From assembly GCA_003427395.1 (NCBI GenBank), contig BFEA01000164.1, positions 1,847,946-1,882,712 of the forward strand: DNA of 34,767 nt. The letters run 5' to 3'. The notes below the pieces were generated by a model that worked only from the letters and a program-made list of their open reading frames with translations, ran no database searches and was not told the origin of the DNA. Below are positions 19,600 to 30,094 of the stretch, in pieces. Both the position numbers and the translations under genes were made by a program. The DNA comes from Chara braunii (Eukaryota > Streptophyta > Charophyceae > Charales > Characeae). Within the stretch, counting starts at the first letter, position 1. Every line of letters starts with the position of its first letter.

Positions 19600-20340
19600 T
19601 GCGAGTGGAGTAGCTACCTATCATCATCAGTGTCCTCGTCCATCGGCATCAGGGAGGCTCGTCACCATGGTAAAGGTTTTGTTATCATCATCAGGGTTGT
19701 TCGTCATCGCCATCAGGGTGCTGCTCTTCATCATCATCAAGGCGGTAACAGGACCCGCGTGCAGCTTGTTAGCAACATCTCGTCACTGGTATTAGAAACA
19801 AGGTACGTGACAGCACCGTCATGTTGGGGTTGTGGTCTTTACCATCATCACTATTGCAGCCGCTCGTTGGCATCGTCATCAGTGCTGCCCTCATCAACGT
19901 TTTACTATTTTAGGGGCGTTGTTTCATCCCTATTATTATCATCACCAGTGCATCATCATAGGTGCACGTTATTAGCAATATCATCATCCTCATCATACAG
20001 CGCGCGTTGGAAAACTGCACGCAGCAAGGAAAATAGCGCGCGCGCGGTCGACGATTCCGCGCGATTGGGCTCGCGCCCTGACCTGAAAATTGGACCACCG
20101 GTGGTCTATGTCGAGGAGCTGAGGTGGTCCAAATTTCAGATCAAATGGTCGAGTGGATCATGTGATATCGAAGATTCAGGGTGCGCCATGAAATTCGAGT
20201 ATGTCGGGCGAGGTATAGTGATTTTCACCATCTGTAGTATCACGATCATCAGCACTATTATCCTCATAGCTATCATCTGTTGTATCACGATCATCAACAC
20301 TATCATCCTCACAGCTACCATCTGTAGGCGATGTTGATCG
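19600..20340. repeat. ATC/GAT-rich DNA with a 45-bp duplication
   Basis: Scattered ATC triplets dominate. Two 45-bp units (20230-20274 and 20275-20319) plus a 9-bp start of a third read on the minus strand as acidic repeats (DDRDTTDDSYEDNSADD). A 17-bp inverted repeat with one mismatch (20083-20099 and 20123-20139; CTGAAAATTGGACCACC) stands beside the palindrome GACCACCGGTGGTC. The 250-codon plus-strand ORF here is compositional. Confidence 0.55.
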
Positions 20341-20425
20341 CCACCACTATCTTTAGGCTACCGATTCACTCAAATAGTCATCTATAACATTTCGATCATT
20401 ATCACTACCATCATCAATATTAATA

Positions 20426-20872
20426 TCAATCTGAAAACCTCTCAGTCCCAGGGTACCGTTTTTGGCTACCCATTATCCAATAGTCATAAATATTTACATC
20501 CTGATTAGCTATATCTTGATTACCTACATCTAGATTACCTATATCTTGATTACCTATTCCCCGACTACCTATATCTCGATCACCTATTTCTTGATTACTT
20601 ACTTCTTGATTACGACTATTTGTAGCAGAAATTTCAGACATAACGTTTTCATGTTGGGATTGTTTAGCAATTTCGCCACTGGGTTTTGCCCTGCATGTCC
20701 CCCCTTGTTTCGTTTTTTTCATGAGTTTTTGCAGACGCAGTAGTGGGGATAGGACTTCGGAGGTTATGGCTGGAACTTTGGTAGGCAGGGGGGTTTTGAG
20801 ACTCCAGGGTACAGATATACGGTAGTTACCCACAACAGGTCTGAGATCCACCTGGCCTAAGTTAACGGACAA
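20426..20872 (-). CDS. Unidentified ORF with pentapeptide repeats
   Basis: A 148-codon frame. The N-terminal half (MSVNLGQVDLRPVVGNYR ... LLRLQKLMKKTKQ) has mixed composition; the C-terminal part holds about ten repeats of the type N-Q-D-I-G, made by seven 15-bp units at 20503-20607. Downstream on the same strand another frame reads IDINIDDGSDNDRNVIDDY, and then the acidic 45-bp repeats at 20230-20328, so a longer Asp-rich protein may once have been encoded with later frameshifts. I recognise no family. It lies between the two hairpin arrays. Could be a transposon protein remnant or chance. Confidence 0.35.
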   Translation of the reverse strand: MSVNLGQVDLRPVVGNYRISVPWSLKTPLPTKVPAITSEVLSPLLRLQKLMKKTKQGGTCRAKPSGEIAKQSQHENVMSEISATNSRNQEVSNQEIGDRDIGSRGIGNQDIGNLDVGNQDIANQDVNIYDYWIMGSQKRYPGTERFSD

Positions 20873-21784
20873 GCCAGGGGAAGGACGGTAGGACTGTCAG
20901 CCTGGGCTCCGCCTCGCCTTGGGTAAGCTAGGGGAAGGAGAGATAGGGCTGGCCAATTGTGGGTATAGACTACTAGTTAGCTGTCCTCGAAAAATCAACC
21001 CTGGGGTCTGTTATAGGGGAGCCTTATTCTACAGGGGTGTTGCATGGTGGGAGGCAGTAGCCCTATTGGGAGTAGGGCAGATTGGGGATTGTCTCAGTCT
21101 GGGGTCGGGGTTGGAGAGTTGGTCGCCTTCAACCCCAGCGGGGGCAGATAGGGACAAGGGGTGGGCAAAGGCAGCCTCTAGGAGGGGATTGGTTGCCGTT
21201 GCGGAGGTGGTGGTGGGAGGGGAGGGGATCTGTTTTATGTTGGGGCCGAGGGATTTTCCTCGGTGGAGGCAGCATGAGACAAGGTATAGTGGGTAGGGAT
21301 TGGTTTGAGCTGTGACCAATGGAAGCGTATCCTTTTTACGGCGTCGTCAAAAAAGATCTGATGACATACAACAGGCAGGAAGCTAATTGTTCTCAGACTC
21401 GTTCAAAATTTGTTTTTGGACTGATTACTTTCTTCTCTCCCTTCGAACTATGTGGTGGAGGAGGTCGGCTCGTCGAAGGGAGATGGAAAGTTAAAGTCCT
21501 ATTTCAAACCTAAAAACGTAGTTCTAATTAGATTTTTCTAGTAGTTCCTGGTTCTTTCTCATGCAAGTTCTGATGGAATTTTCCGAATGTATTCGTGATG
21601 GGACGCTGGGCCCGGTTCCCAGTTTGTGCCAACCTGTGAGGAATTGCTGTATCTATGGGACGCTGAACCCGGTTTTCAGCAGGTGCTGCTCCCCACCAAT
21701 AGATGCCTACCTTGTGTTTAGAAGGGAAAATAAAACAAATTTATACTAACTCTCTGCTCCTTTATATTATCACGAGCATAAGAC
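20873..21784. other. No gene recognised
   Basis: G-rich plus strand (20870-21300) with GGGG runs, then mixed DNA in which GGGACGCTG(G/A)(G/A)CCCGGTT occurs twice near 21600 and 21658. ORFs are short and without domains. AATAAAAC near 21729 could serve as a polyadenylation signal for nothing identifiable. Confidence 0.45.
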
Positions 21785-22310
21785 TGAACCGCCCTAACTT
21801 AAGGGTACACTCAGCCTGCCCTGACTACCTTCATTATATTCTTCATTTACTCTCTTCATTTTGTTCTACCTGACTTATTGACTGGCTTTCCCAACTTAGG
21901 GTGCCCGGTCTGTCAGCTGATATAGGTTCGTATAATATGTATCAAAGTTGTATACTTTGGTTGACTTTCAAGTTCATGGCTTATGACTGAGCCGCCCTAA
22001 CTTAAGGGTACGCCCAACCTTATACCAGTGTCCCCCTCAGAAGAAAACACACGCAGACTGGATCCACGCAATGTAGAGTATTCCCAGCTCTGTTTTCAAC
22101 AACCCACAAAAAAAACACCAGGATTCTGAGCCTTCCCAACTTAGGGTGCCTATCCTCCTGTTCAGAAACCCCAGAAAAGCGACTGGTCCGTCCAACTTAG
22201 GATAGGCCCAGCCCTCAAAGATCATACAAACAACCCAGCAAACATAAATAAAACATAGCACTGAGCCCATATCAATTTAGAGGAGCTCAGCCTTGGGTTG
22301 ACCCAGTCAA
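21785..22310 (-). repeat. Hairpin family in opposite orientation
   Basis: CCCTAACTTAAGGG at 21792-21805 and 21995-22008 are full reverse-complement members. Read on the minus strand their outer stems are GGCTGAG/TTCAGTC and GGTTGGGC/GCTCAGTC. Shorter members with CCCAACTTAGGG are at 21890-21901 and 22135-22146, where one inner base pair is lost on both sides. A degenerate one is near 22190-22204. Spacing is irregular, unlike the left array. Confidence 0.85.
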
Positions 22311-24214
22311 AGCATGCAATACACCTTCATCCTACCTTCCCCCTTGTCCATTCTGTTTGAATTCACTCAAAGATTATCTGATCTCTCGTATATATGGGTT
22401 CATTCAATCTTCCACAATGAATGTCCTGACATACATAACAAAATAGCAAAGTAATACTCTTTCATAGTTCAGATACCCAGGGGATAGGAGATAAGGGAAA
22501 GGATCACACGTGTCAAACGAGATTATACTTGAAGTTCCCTGCCTCCAAAACCCCGCCTGGGCTCCGACAGAGCTCCCGCAATCGGTGGGGCGAATCTCCC
22601 ACAGAGGCCTTGGCGCGGATTACGGGTTTCAATCCCGCCTGCCGCCTTCCTCTCATAGCCTCAGACTAGACTTAAACTGAGAAAGATAGAAGTAGAAATG
22701 TTCATTCTCTCGAGATACAGGGGAGGGCCAACTCAACTCACAATGATAGGGCCTTGATGTCTGGATGCGCCTGAGGGCCCCGCAATGGTAGCCAAAAGGC
22801 GCAGCCATACGGTCGGACCGACGCCAAAATGCAGAATGACGGCCCCCTGACAGTCCCCCAGGTTGCAGCAATAGCCCCCTTTTGCCAAGCCTGACCACCT
22901 TCTTCAATCGTGATGTTGTTCTCTCTGACCAGTCGGCCACTACACAACGTAGAAGGGCTGCGTTCAAATACAACACACACCCCCGAAGCCTGCAGCGTGC
23001 ACCAACCTTAGCGAGATGTGTTGTACTCGCAAACAAAGTACTGCAAACTCAGTACAGAATCTTGTGCCAGACACAGCAGTATCGGGACTTCGGCAGCCGC
23101 GAAAAAAAAGCACTGCAATCCCGCCTACATACACATCAACAACTCTCCTGTGCACCACAGCCAGAGTACTGCTGTCACAGCAGTAGCATTGCTTGAAGTA
23201 GTATATGACCCATGACACAGCAACGAGACAGCGCTGTGCCCAGCAAGCGTGCGGCAAAGTGCTCAGGGAAAACTATAAGTGAGAATACAGCGAAGTACGG
23301 GGTGCACAGTAAAGTGTACTGCAGCAGTTCCACCGATGCAGAGCAACACCTAGTCTGATTCAGCAACAGTGATAGTCGCTGCAATAGCCCCTACCAGGTT
23401 CGCTGCAGCAGCAACGAAGCCCCGCAGCCTTCCGATGTTCACTGCCCCTTTACCGGAGCTTAGCCTGAGTGTGAGCTGTAACTGACGTAATACCGTAGGG
23501 AACTCTGCAACAGAACGCCTGAAGCAACCAGGATCACAATCATTCGTGACAACCAACCCAGCAGTAGCGACCCTGCTGAGACGGGGAACAGTAGTGGTGT
23601 ACAACAGCAACTCACAGTCAACGGCACTAGTGCTGACCACGGCAACACTGTCTGGTCGTAGTACGGGCCTCAACAACTGGCCAAGCGACCGCAGCAGCTC
23701 GCCGTAGCAGGCCACTGAGAGATGCAGCAGCGTTCAAGAGCTCAACTGCAGCCAGCACTTCCCAGCCCCCTTTGTCGCTGCAGCCCGAGTCACCCGCCGC
23801 CACCCGCAGTCTGAGCCAAATAGCTGCGAAAAATAATCAGCAGTAATTTCTGAGTACATGCCGATGCCCAGTGTGACGCAGCACTCTATGTAGTCGCGGT
23901 GGTTACCCCACCGCTACCGCAGTACGGCTGTCCTGGCAGCAGCGGGTAACTTCAGTCCTCCAGGTAGCAGCCCAAGTCGAGAAGGAAAACCGTGCCAGCC
24001 CCCGGAAGGCAGGCTACTTCCTGTTGGTAGCAACAGCACCACTTCTACTCTGATGTAGACGCACTACCCGAAGACGAGGAGGGGCCTCGTGGATGATGAC
24101 AATGGGCACCAGGTATGTGTCTCCAACCGTAGTAGATCAATACTGGATCATACTAGGAAGACCCCAGCAACAGCCTCTTTGCGTCCGACAGCAGAATGCC
24201 TCGCATCTGCCTGA
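22311..24214. other. No gene recognised
   Basis: From 22900 to 24050 the DNA is rich in CAG, GTA and CTGCAG words on both strands, giving Ala/Cys/Ser/Val-rich chance ORFs. GACTTCGGCAGCCGCG near 23088 recalls the 30095 array motif. A T-arm-like word ACGGGTTTCAATCCCG near 22622 has no matching acceptor stem. CACCAG/GTATGT near 24110 is donor-like. Confidence 0.45.
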
Positions 24215-24346
24215 GTGGTGATCAGCAACCCAAGCCCATATTGGCAATTTCCTTACCAGCCGCAGATGGACCTATGCTCAACAGCCCAGAACGGAGTCTC
24301 GCACCTCGGACCAGGCCCGCCTATAATCCCTCCCCGCCTTTGCCAG
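24215..24346 (+). pseudogene. Pro/Gln-rich exon-like fragment
   Basis: The frame reads NPSPYWQFPYQPQMD and then G/P-rich residues (LGPGPPIIPP) up to a strong donor CAG/GTGAGT (GT at 24347). Composition resembles the Pro/Gln-rich N-termini of plant-lineage transposon proteins. No ATG opens it, and a stop lies just upstream in frame. A remnant at best. Confidence 0.25.
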
Positions 24347-25124
24347 GTGAGTACCACTCCCGGCAGTGTCCACAGTCGTGTCTCACCCCCAAACCACCAC
24401 TACTTCAATCTAAGCAGCCAGGGCTACGATTGTAAACAAGCAATGAACACAACTTGTGATACAGGTAGGACTCAGCTAATCTGAGAATGACAACGGACGA
24501 GCTCCGAGATCAGCCATGGCTGTGTAAAATACGGCCCGATCCTGTGCTCTGTCCATCACAATGAGAGCAAAAATGAGACTGAATCCTTGGTTTGAGGGTG
24601 GGAAGATACGTCGCCAGTTACGGTAGGTAACTCGTGTCTCTTTCCCACTCACCCCTTATCTCTTTCCACCTCTCGTACCTCCTCCTTTTTACTCAATGTA
24701 CCTGGCCACCTCCCCGTCCTGGTTCATTCACACCGCTCTTCCCCCGTCCCCTGACCCGAACCCGAAATCAAACGGGTGCATGTTCTCTCTTTCTTAACCC
24801 AACGTTCCTCCAACCTCTCCACATCTAGCCGACACACCCGCCTGATGCGTTTGAGTTGAAACTTCGTTCTCACTGATACCTCACTCGCTGCACCATCTCG
24901 TTGCACCCTCTCCCTCTTGACCGCTGTTCTCAATCTCCTCCTTCAAAGCCCCATTCCCTCATGTCCCTCTCCAGTGGACCTGGCCTGGTTTCCCGGCAGG
25001 TTCATACAACTCTTGTAGCATTTACATCGATATGAACAATCAATCGGCAAGCGAATGCAGCCTGTCGAGAGGAAACAGCCGTCCTAGCCAGGCAACCGGG
25101 TCCCGCTCTCCCAGTTTAAAAAGG
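24347..25124. other. No gene recognised
   Basis: Pyrimidine-rich plus strand (24600-24970) with only chance ORFs; no repeat relation to other parts of the window noticed. Confidence 0.4.
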
Positions 25125-25230
25125 CACGCCCTCGTCGTAGACAGTGAGGGTGATGGCGCACAGCCACCGTCACGCCCTCCTTGTAGACAGTGAGGGTGAT
25201 GGCGCACAGCCATGGTCACGCCCTCCTACT
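25125..25230. repeat. 46-bp tandem repeat, 2.3 copies
   Basis: Units 25125-25170 and 25171-25216 plus a partial third share CACGCCCTC...GTAGACAGTGAGGGTGATGG and differ at few positions. CACGCCCTC and GAGGGTGATG form an imperfect dyad in each unit. Recent duplication. Confidence 0.92.
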
Positions 25231-26157
25231 CACCTGGTATGTTAAAAAGAAAAATAATAAAGAAAAATGAAAAATAAAAAATGAGAAAGAATCTTTCGTT
25301 GGGATGTGACCAGGTTCAGCGCCCCGCGCAGCATTCCACCCTCATACCGACCGTATGATCTACTAAACCCAAAATCTGACACGACAGACTGACTCGTCAT
25401 GTCAAAAAACCCCTGTTTAGAGTCTTAGTTTGCTTAAAATGACCAAGGAACGCCCGAGATAATAAAAAATTCACTTCCTCCATTACTACTCCCGCCATAG
25501 CTCTGCGCCCGACATTTCTTACTAACTCCTAACCCCCCCAACTTTCTCATCGAACTAGCTCTACTACTGCACTCGCCCGGGGTCAAAACCCCCGCATCGC
25601 CTCCCTCTCTACCCAAAATCACTCTCAGTCGAGGTCACTCCCACTTTCCCGCTGCGCCCGAGTTCGCCATCCGCCAACTTCCCTCTTGAATGTTTCTGGC
25701 GCAAATCTGCACCGGATTCATTTCCCCTTTTCCCCCCCCTTTTTTCTTTTTTTTTTTTCATTCATACCTCGTCTCGACATCTAGGATCACGAGCAGCTTC
25801 CGCCCCAGGGCAGCCTCGAGGATGCAGAACATGGGGCAACAGCTATTTGCGCTTCGTTTTCCAATTTACCTGGCGCGGAACCGTGCCCAGGTACACTCTG
25901 CCCCTTTGCCCCTTCCTCTAGTCTCCCGCTCTAACTCTAATCTGTCATCTACCTGTCCTCCCTCCTCCCTCTTTCTTCACTTCCCCTTTTCTTACGTTTC
26001 TCCTTGTTACGCCTGCCCCACCATCGCCTTCTTCTGCCTGCTTCTTCCGACGTCGGCCTCTCCTTGGCAGCGTTCGCTCCCATAGCTGTGTGACTGCGAT
26101 GCTCAATAGCCCCTGCCATTACGAGGGTAGCGTCGGAGGAACCAGCTTCCAGACGGC
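25231..26157. other. No gene recognised; pyrimidine-rich
   Basis: Includes A-rich DNA near 25240-25290, a C/T tract at 25725-25760 and pyrimidine-rich DNA to 26080. An exon-like open segment from about 25784 to 25890 lies between CATCTAG and CCCAG/GTACAC but is open in all three frames, so no product can be chosen. Confidence 0.4.
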
Positions 26158-26568
26158 TTGGTCAGTCTCCCGCCTCTATCCCCGACTCCGACGAACAACT
26201 TGACTGTCAATGCTGTGACCTATGACCGATGCGTGTCCCCCACCCGAGCCTCCTCTGGCCGTAGCGCTCGGTCCTACAACCGAGCAGCTCTGGCTGTCCT
26301 GAGGGAAACGTCGAAGGGGGCCAACTACGAGCTGGCTGATCAGCCTTCCGCCCTTATAGCCAAGTCTGACGAACAATTTGCACGCCAGTGCTACTACGTC
26401 CCCCACCACAACGCCCCTGGTTATGCTAATCTTCTCTGTATTGTTCCAATTTTAACGGATGTCCCGAAGGACAGTGCAAACAGCCTGGGGATAGCTGCGC
26501 AGGGTAGTTCCATCATCAGTATTCGGACACAGGTCTACATTTCAACAGTTCAGTGGTGTCTCCACTGA
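26158..26568 (+). CDS. Hypothetical 136-codon ORF
   Basis: Composition is balanced, unlike neighbouring chance ORFs. The frame reads RAALAVLRETSKGANYELADQPSALIA in two parts, then YYVPHHNAPGYANLL and VPKDSANSLGIAAQGSSI, ending at TGA. The first codon and the upstream boundary are uncertain because CTTGGTCAG before it could be a splice acceptor. I recognise no domain. No neighbouring gene gives context. The A-run at 26629-26640 shortly downstream could be the tail of a retroposed transcript. Real coding status is unproven. Confidence 0.3.
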   Translation: MVSLPPLSPTPTNNLTVNAVTYDRCVSPTRASSGRSARSYNRAALAVLRETSKGANYELADQPSALIAKSDEQFARQCYYVPHHNAPGYANLLCIVPILTDVPKDSANSLGIAAQGSSIISIRTQVYISTVQWCLH

Positions 26569-26851
26569 ACTAGGCTCTTGGGTACACCGCTGGTCTCGGG
26601 ACTGGTACCAGCTTCGTCCCACTAATCTAAAAAAAAAAAATTAATAAGAAGAAATAAAAGTTTTCAGAGATAATAAAACTCACAATAATAATAAAAAAAC
26701 GCGGCTGGGGGAGGGGGCCCCGTCGGCACCGGGTCCTCGGCCCTGCCCTGCGGGCCCGCTGCCGGACTCCCCTGCAAAACCAAGGGGGATAGTCCCACGG
26801 GACCCTCAACCCCTCGGTTCTCCTGTGCTCCTTCGCCCCTCTGCTGCTGCT
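26569..26851. other. No gene; A-rich then GC-rich
   Basis: 26629-26700 is A-rich with AATAA words; 26700-26850 is GC-rich, giving a chance minus-strand ORF. Confidence 0.4.
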
Positions 26852-26912
26852 GGCCTCGATCCCAGGATCTGCAAACTGGTAATTTGGTGACGCAACCAAT
26901 AGGGCTAAGCCC
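26852..26912 (-). other. tRNA-like A/B-box pair (tRNA-derived repeat)
   Basis: On the minus strand TAGCCCTATTGG (26907-26896) fits the Pol III A box and GGGATCGAGGCC (26863-26852) fits the B box. They span 56 bases, as in a tRNA gene. No acceptor stem flanks them. The pair resembles the one at 32221-32310, including CAGATNCNGGGATC before the B box, so both may be heads of one SINE family. Confidence 0.45.
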
Positions 26913-28281
26913 AAGCCTGGATGCAACAGGCCCAGTTCTCTATATGGAGAGTAACTGCAGCCCGCCCAGGCCCGCAAGGGTGTGCCAAGGCCACCGCTTG
27001 GCTTATGCCCCATGCCCATGACTTTGTGACGCCGTGTTTCGTTGCCTTAAGGGCAAGCGTTGCTCGGCTCACCACCCGCATCGCCCCTTGATGCCGCGGT
27101 CGCGGCCCGAGGCTCTCATAGCCTGCGGCGACCGGCCCTTTTATCGCCGCCTTGCCGGAAACCCCCGACTTTTGCTCCTACTAAATCCTGTTCGCACTTC
27201 CTCCCTCGGACCTCTCTGATGAGTCCAAACACCGGCAGTACCCCGTCACCTTAGTGTGTTGTACACTATGCGACCTCAGCAACTGCCGCCCATCGGGCCT
27301 GGCTTCGTCCACGACTGTCAACCTCCCGCATCTACCACGCAGGGGTCACCGCTTGCGTTCTACTTTCTCTCGCACACCCCACCTACTGCTCAAAGCAACG
27401 CCACTTCCGATGACGCATGCCGTATGAACGCAGATGTACCGTGGTTACTTCATAAAAACTTTTCCTGGTTTTAATCAAAGCTAAAAAAATTTGCCGGCGG
27501 GAATGCCGACTCTGTAATATCAAGAACGAAAATCATCACGCGCGCCTCAAAACTGCGCGCCCACACACTCTCTACTTCCCGTCAACCATTCAGTCAACGC
27601 GAACCAAACACAACCGCAACTTCGCACGGTATACTCAGATTCTGAACAAACCTTATTTTCTGTCACTTGCAAAAATAAGGGCGGATACCCTTGTAAGGGT
27701 ATTCGCGCCGACAACATGTCAGATCAGGTGGTCCTGATTCACATGCGGTGTTCCGATACCAACTGTTACATGCCCCGTTGGGCGATGTACATATAAACCG
27801 AGGATCCGCTGTCGAGCGCGTCGACCCCCGTGCGAGCGACGACCCTCCCGACCGCGTCACGCAGGAGAAAAGCTTTCAACCTTTTAGAGACAATTGGGGG
27901 ACGACACGGTAACCCGCGTCGACCCTTCGCCGCTCCGACCGAGTGCGCCAGTTGTACATCCCGCGGTCCCCTACGACAGGATAGGTGCTCGCCGGACACA
28001 ACTTACCTTCCCTAAGGAGCTGTCACCATGCTTAGGGGCGTATCCCCACTGAGCTACCGGCCCACGTGCGAAAGCTTTTATAATGCAATTGCAGAGGTAG
28101 GCCGGCCGAGGGCGTTTGCTCGTTCGCTGTAGCATAGGTACGCATGGTTGAACGCCAAACGTCGTCCGTCCCTGGGGCGCTGATCTCCCAGGAATCGGAC
28201 CGACGTCGGTCGACTAGGACGTGATATTCCAAGCGTAAGGAAAGCTTCGAGTGATCCTAGTCCCTCCTTTCAAAGACGATC
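26913..28281. other. No gene; scattered stem-loops
   Basis: Notable signals are a 10-bp stem at 27681-27690/27697-27706 (GCGGATACCC, one G.T), an A-box-like TAGCTCAGTGGGG on the minus strand (28056-28044) without a B box downstream, and the palindrome GACCGACGTCGGTC (28198-28211). Small ORFs have no recognisable domain. Confidence 0.4.
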
Positions 28282-29040
28282 ATGAGTTATTCAGACAAAA
28301 CTCTTTCAAAAGAAGAAGACTCAGGTCAACGTAAGTTGACTTATCTTCTGAAATCGTTGCAATCATGCATACCACTCGTTCAGATCAAACCGGCAAAGGT
28401 TGACTTGACTTCCATCCAACGACGAGACTTCGAAAGGAAAAAAAACATGACTTACATGCATAACGACGCTCAAATGGCGTGTGATCAAAATATCTTCACG
28501 TTGCTTGCCAAATGGCTGGGATGACACAACTTTTCGATTTGATGAGATGTGTTGCCAAGTTCTTTCATTCCGCCCCAAACTGACTGCTAGAAAAGAAACG
28601 CAGACAAATCCAAACTCTCAAGTAGAGCTAGGATGCCATTGCTTCAATGATGACTTCACTACTTTTCTAACTTTGCTGTGAATGCCATCTGGAAGTATTC
28701 TGGCTACCACTATGCAAGTCAACAACCGTCTCGAACAATCGAACACTCGATGCCCCATTAAGGTCAAGGGTCCACTTTCAAATTTTGTTGGTTGCTTTGT
28801 CCTCCTGGTCCTCGTTGACCCTTCTGGAAAGGGTTGTTCCCGGGCTCTAACTATCCAAGCCTTGCTCACTACATCGACCACATTGGTCCTCGCTTCTTGT
28901 AGCGAGGCCATCCACGACAAGAATGCCTAGCCGCACTCTGTTTGAACTAGTAGCCATGAATTGAGTTTCTTGTGGCTCAATTCTCCATGCACGAGTGACC
29001 CCTAAAATGACCACTAAGGGGTATGCTATGGCAGCTCCCC
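28282..29040. other. Unrecognised AT-richer DNA
   Basis: Two plus-strand frames (28282-28524 and 28682-28930) and a minus-strand one (28618-28920) overlap or neighbour each other; none shows a domain. No similarity to other repeats here. A 7-bp hairpin CCTCGCT/AGCGAGG sits at 28888-28907. Confidence 0.35.
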
Positions 29041-29325
29041 TTAACGCGAGGCGTCAAGAACCTTGAAGCCCTTTCGTGAGTAGGTGTATGTCCTTTCCCT
29101 AGGAGGTGGTCTGGGATACCCCTCGTCCTCACCCGAGCGAACCTCGGGTCTCAGAAGTCGGGCTGGCTCCACCACAACAGCATGGTANCCCCCCGCATAA
29201 GCGGTCCACNCCAAGCCGATAGCAGGGCCGACCCCTAAGGCAACAACCCCCCGCCTCAGATGCCTCCTAGGAAAGGGAAACTCGTCTATCACGGCGGCAA
29301 ACGATCCCTCGCCGCCTGATGTCAA
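29041..29325 (-). CDS. Unidentified 94-codon ORF with two Ns
   Basis: Arg/Pro-rich frame including EFPFPRRHLRRGVVALGVG, YHAVVVEPARLLRPEV and ERTYTYSRKGFKVLDASR. Ns at 29210 and 29188 fall inside it. Its ends carry an imperfect inverted repeat (CTTTCCCTAGGAGG near 29093 and CCTCCTAGGAAAGGG near 29263), so the frame may be incidental to a small inverted-repeat element. I recognise no family; an organellar origin is possible but unsupported. Confidence 0.25.
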   Translation of the reverse strand: MTSGGEGSFAAVIDEFPFPRRHLRRGVVALGVGPAIGLXWTAYAGXYHAVVVEPARLLRPEVRSGEDEGYPRPPPRERTYTYSRKGFKVLDASR

Positions 29326-30094
29326 GGGTAACTTAGACGAAAAAGGAGATTACAGAAGAGAAAACCATTCAGATAGACGGGCATAGACACAGAGGGTCAT
29401 TCGGGAAAGAACGGTTATCCTCGGGAAAAAGTCTATGCCCAATTGATTTCTTCTCCTTCTTTGTGTGGTCGTTTCGTTTCACATCGACCACTCAACATAC
29501 GTGCAGGTGAGCAACCATTTTCTCATTGCCATTGACATGGTCAGATTCCCCATTTTCTTTTTAGGCATCCTTCTACCTACCTGCACATCAGATCAAACAC
29601 CAAGTTCAAAAGAAACAATGCAAGTTCAAACTTGCGTTAGACTTCCATTCACACGCGCAAACACACATTTCCTCTACCTTTTCAGTGAACTTTTAAAGAA
29701 CAGGATCAAGCAAGTGTGGGTTCACACAGGTGTGAAGGGGTCTGAGTCAAACTGACCTTGAGTGAAGTTGACAAGACGGCCCACTCAAGAAGACCGCGTA
29801 AAATTACACTCCTGAGAAGACAATCGTCACAACAAGTCGCCCGCAAAGCGATCCACACCACTCCCTAGAATAATCGTTTGTCATGACACCCCCTCAACAC
29901 ACAATCATCTCCCAGTAAGTTGACGACGTCCCAGCGTTGCCGTCACACACCCCCAATTTCACTGCGCCACTACGGCGTCGCACTCGCACCACTTTCAAGC
30001 GCACAACCACTTCGCGGTACCTTCCCTGTGCCAATACCCAGTCACTGCTTTATATAGTCAGTGCAATAATATTGTCGCCTCTGTCGTGAAAAAC
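29326..30094. other. No gene; one inverted repeat
   Basis: GGGCATAGAC (29379-29388) and GTCTATGCCC (29431-29440) pair perfectly around 42 bases that contain CGGGAAA twice. The rest shows no coding signal. Confidence 0.45.

Noticed and set aside
19585-20337. 250-codon plus-strand ORF rich in Ser, Ile and His
   Set aside because: Produced by ATC triplet repeats; the opposite strand gives the more protein-like acidic repeats.
18458-22146. Telomere-like CCCTAA / TTAGGG words
   Set aside because: They occur singly inside the hairpin motif and never as tandem telomeric repeats.
22591-22650. tRNA suggested by ACGGGTTTCAATCCCG
   Set aside because: No matching 5' acceptor strand, A box or anticodon arm at suitable distance.
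28021-28080. tRNA gene from a good minus-strand A box (TAGCTCAGTGG)
   Set aside because: No B box or closing acceptor stem within tRNA distance; kept only as a note.
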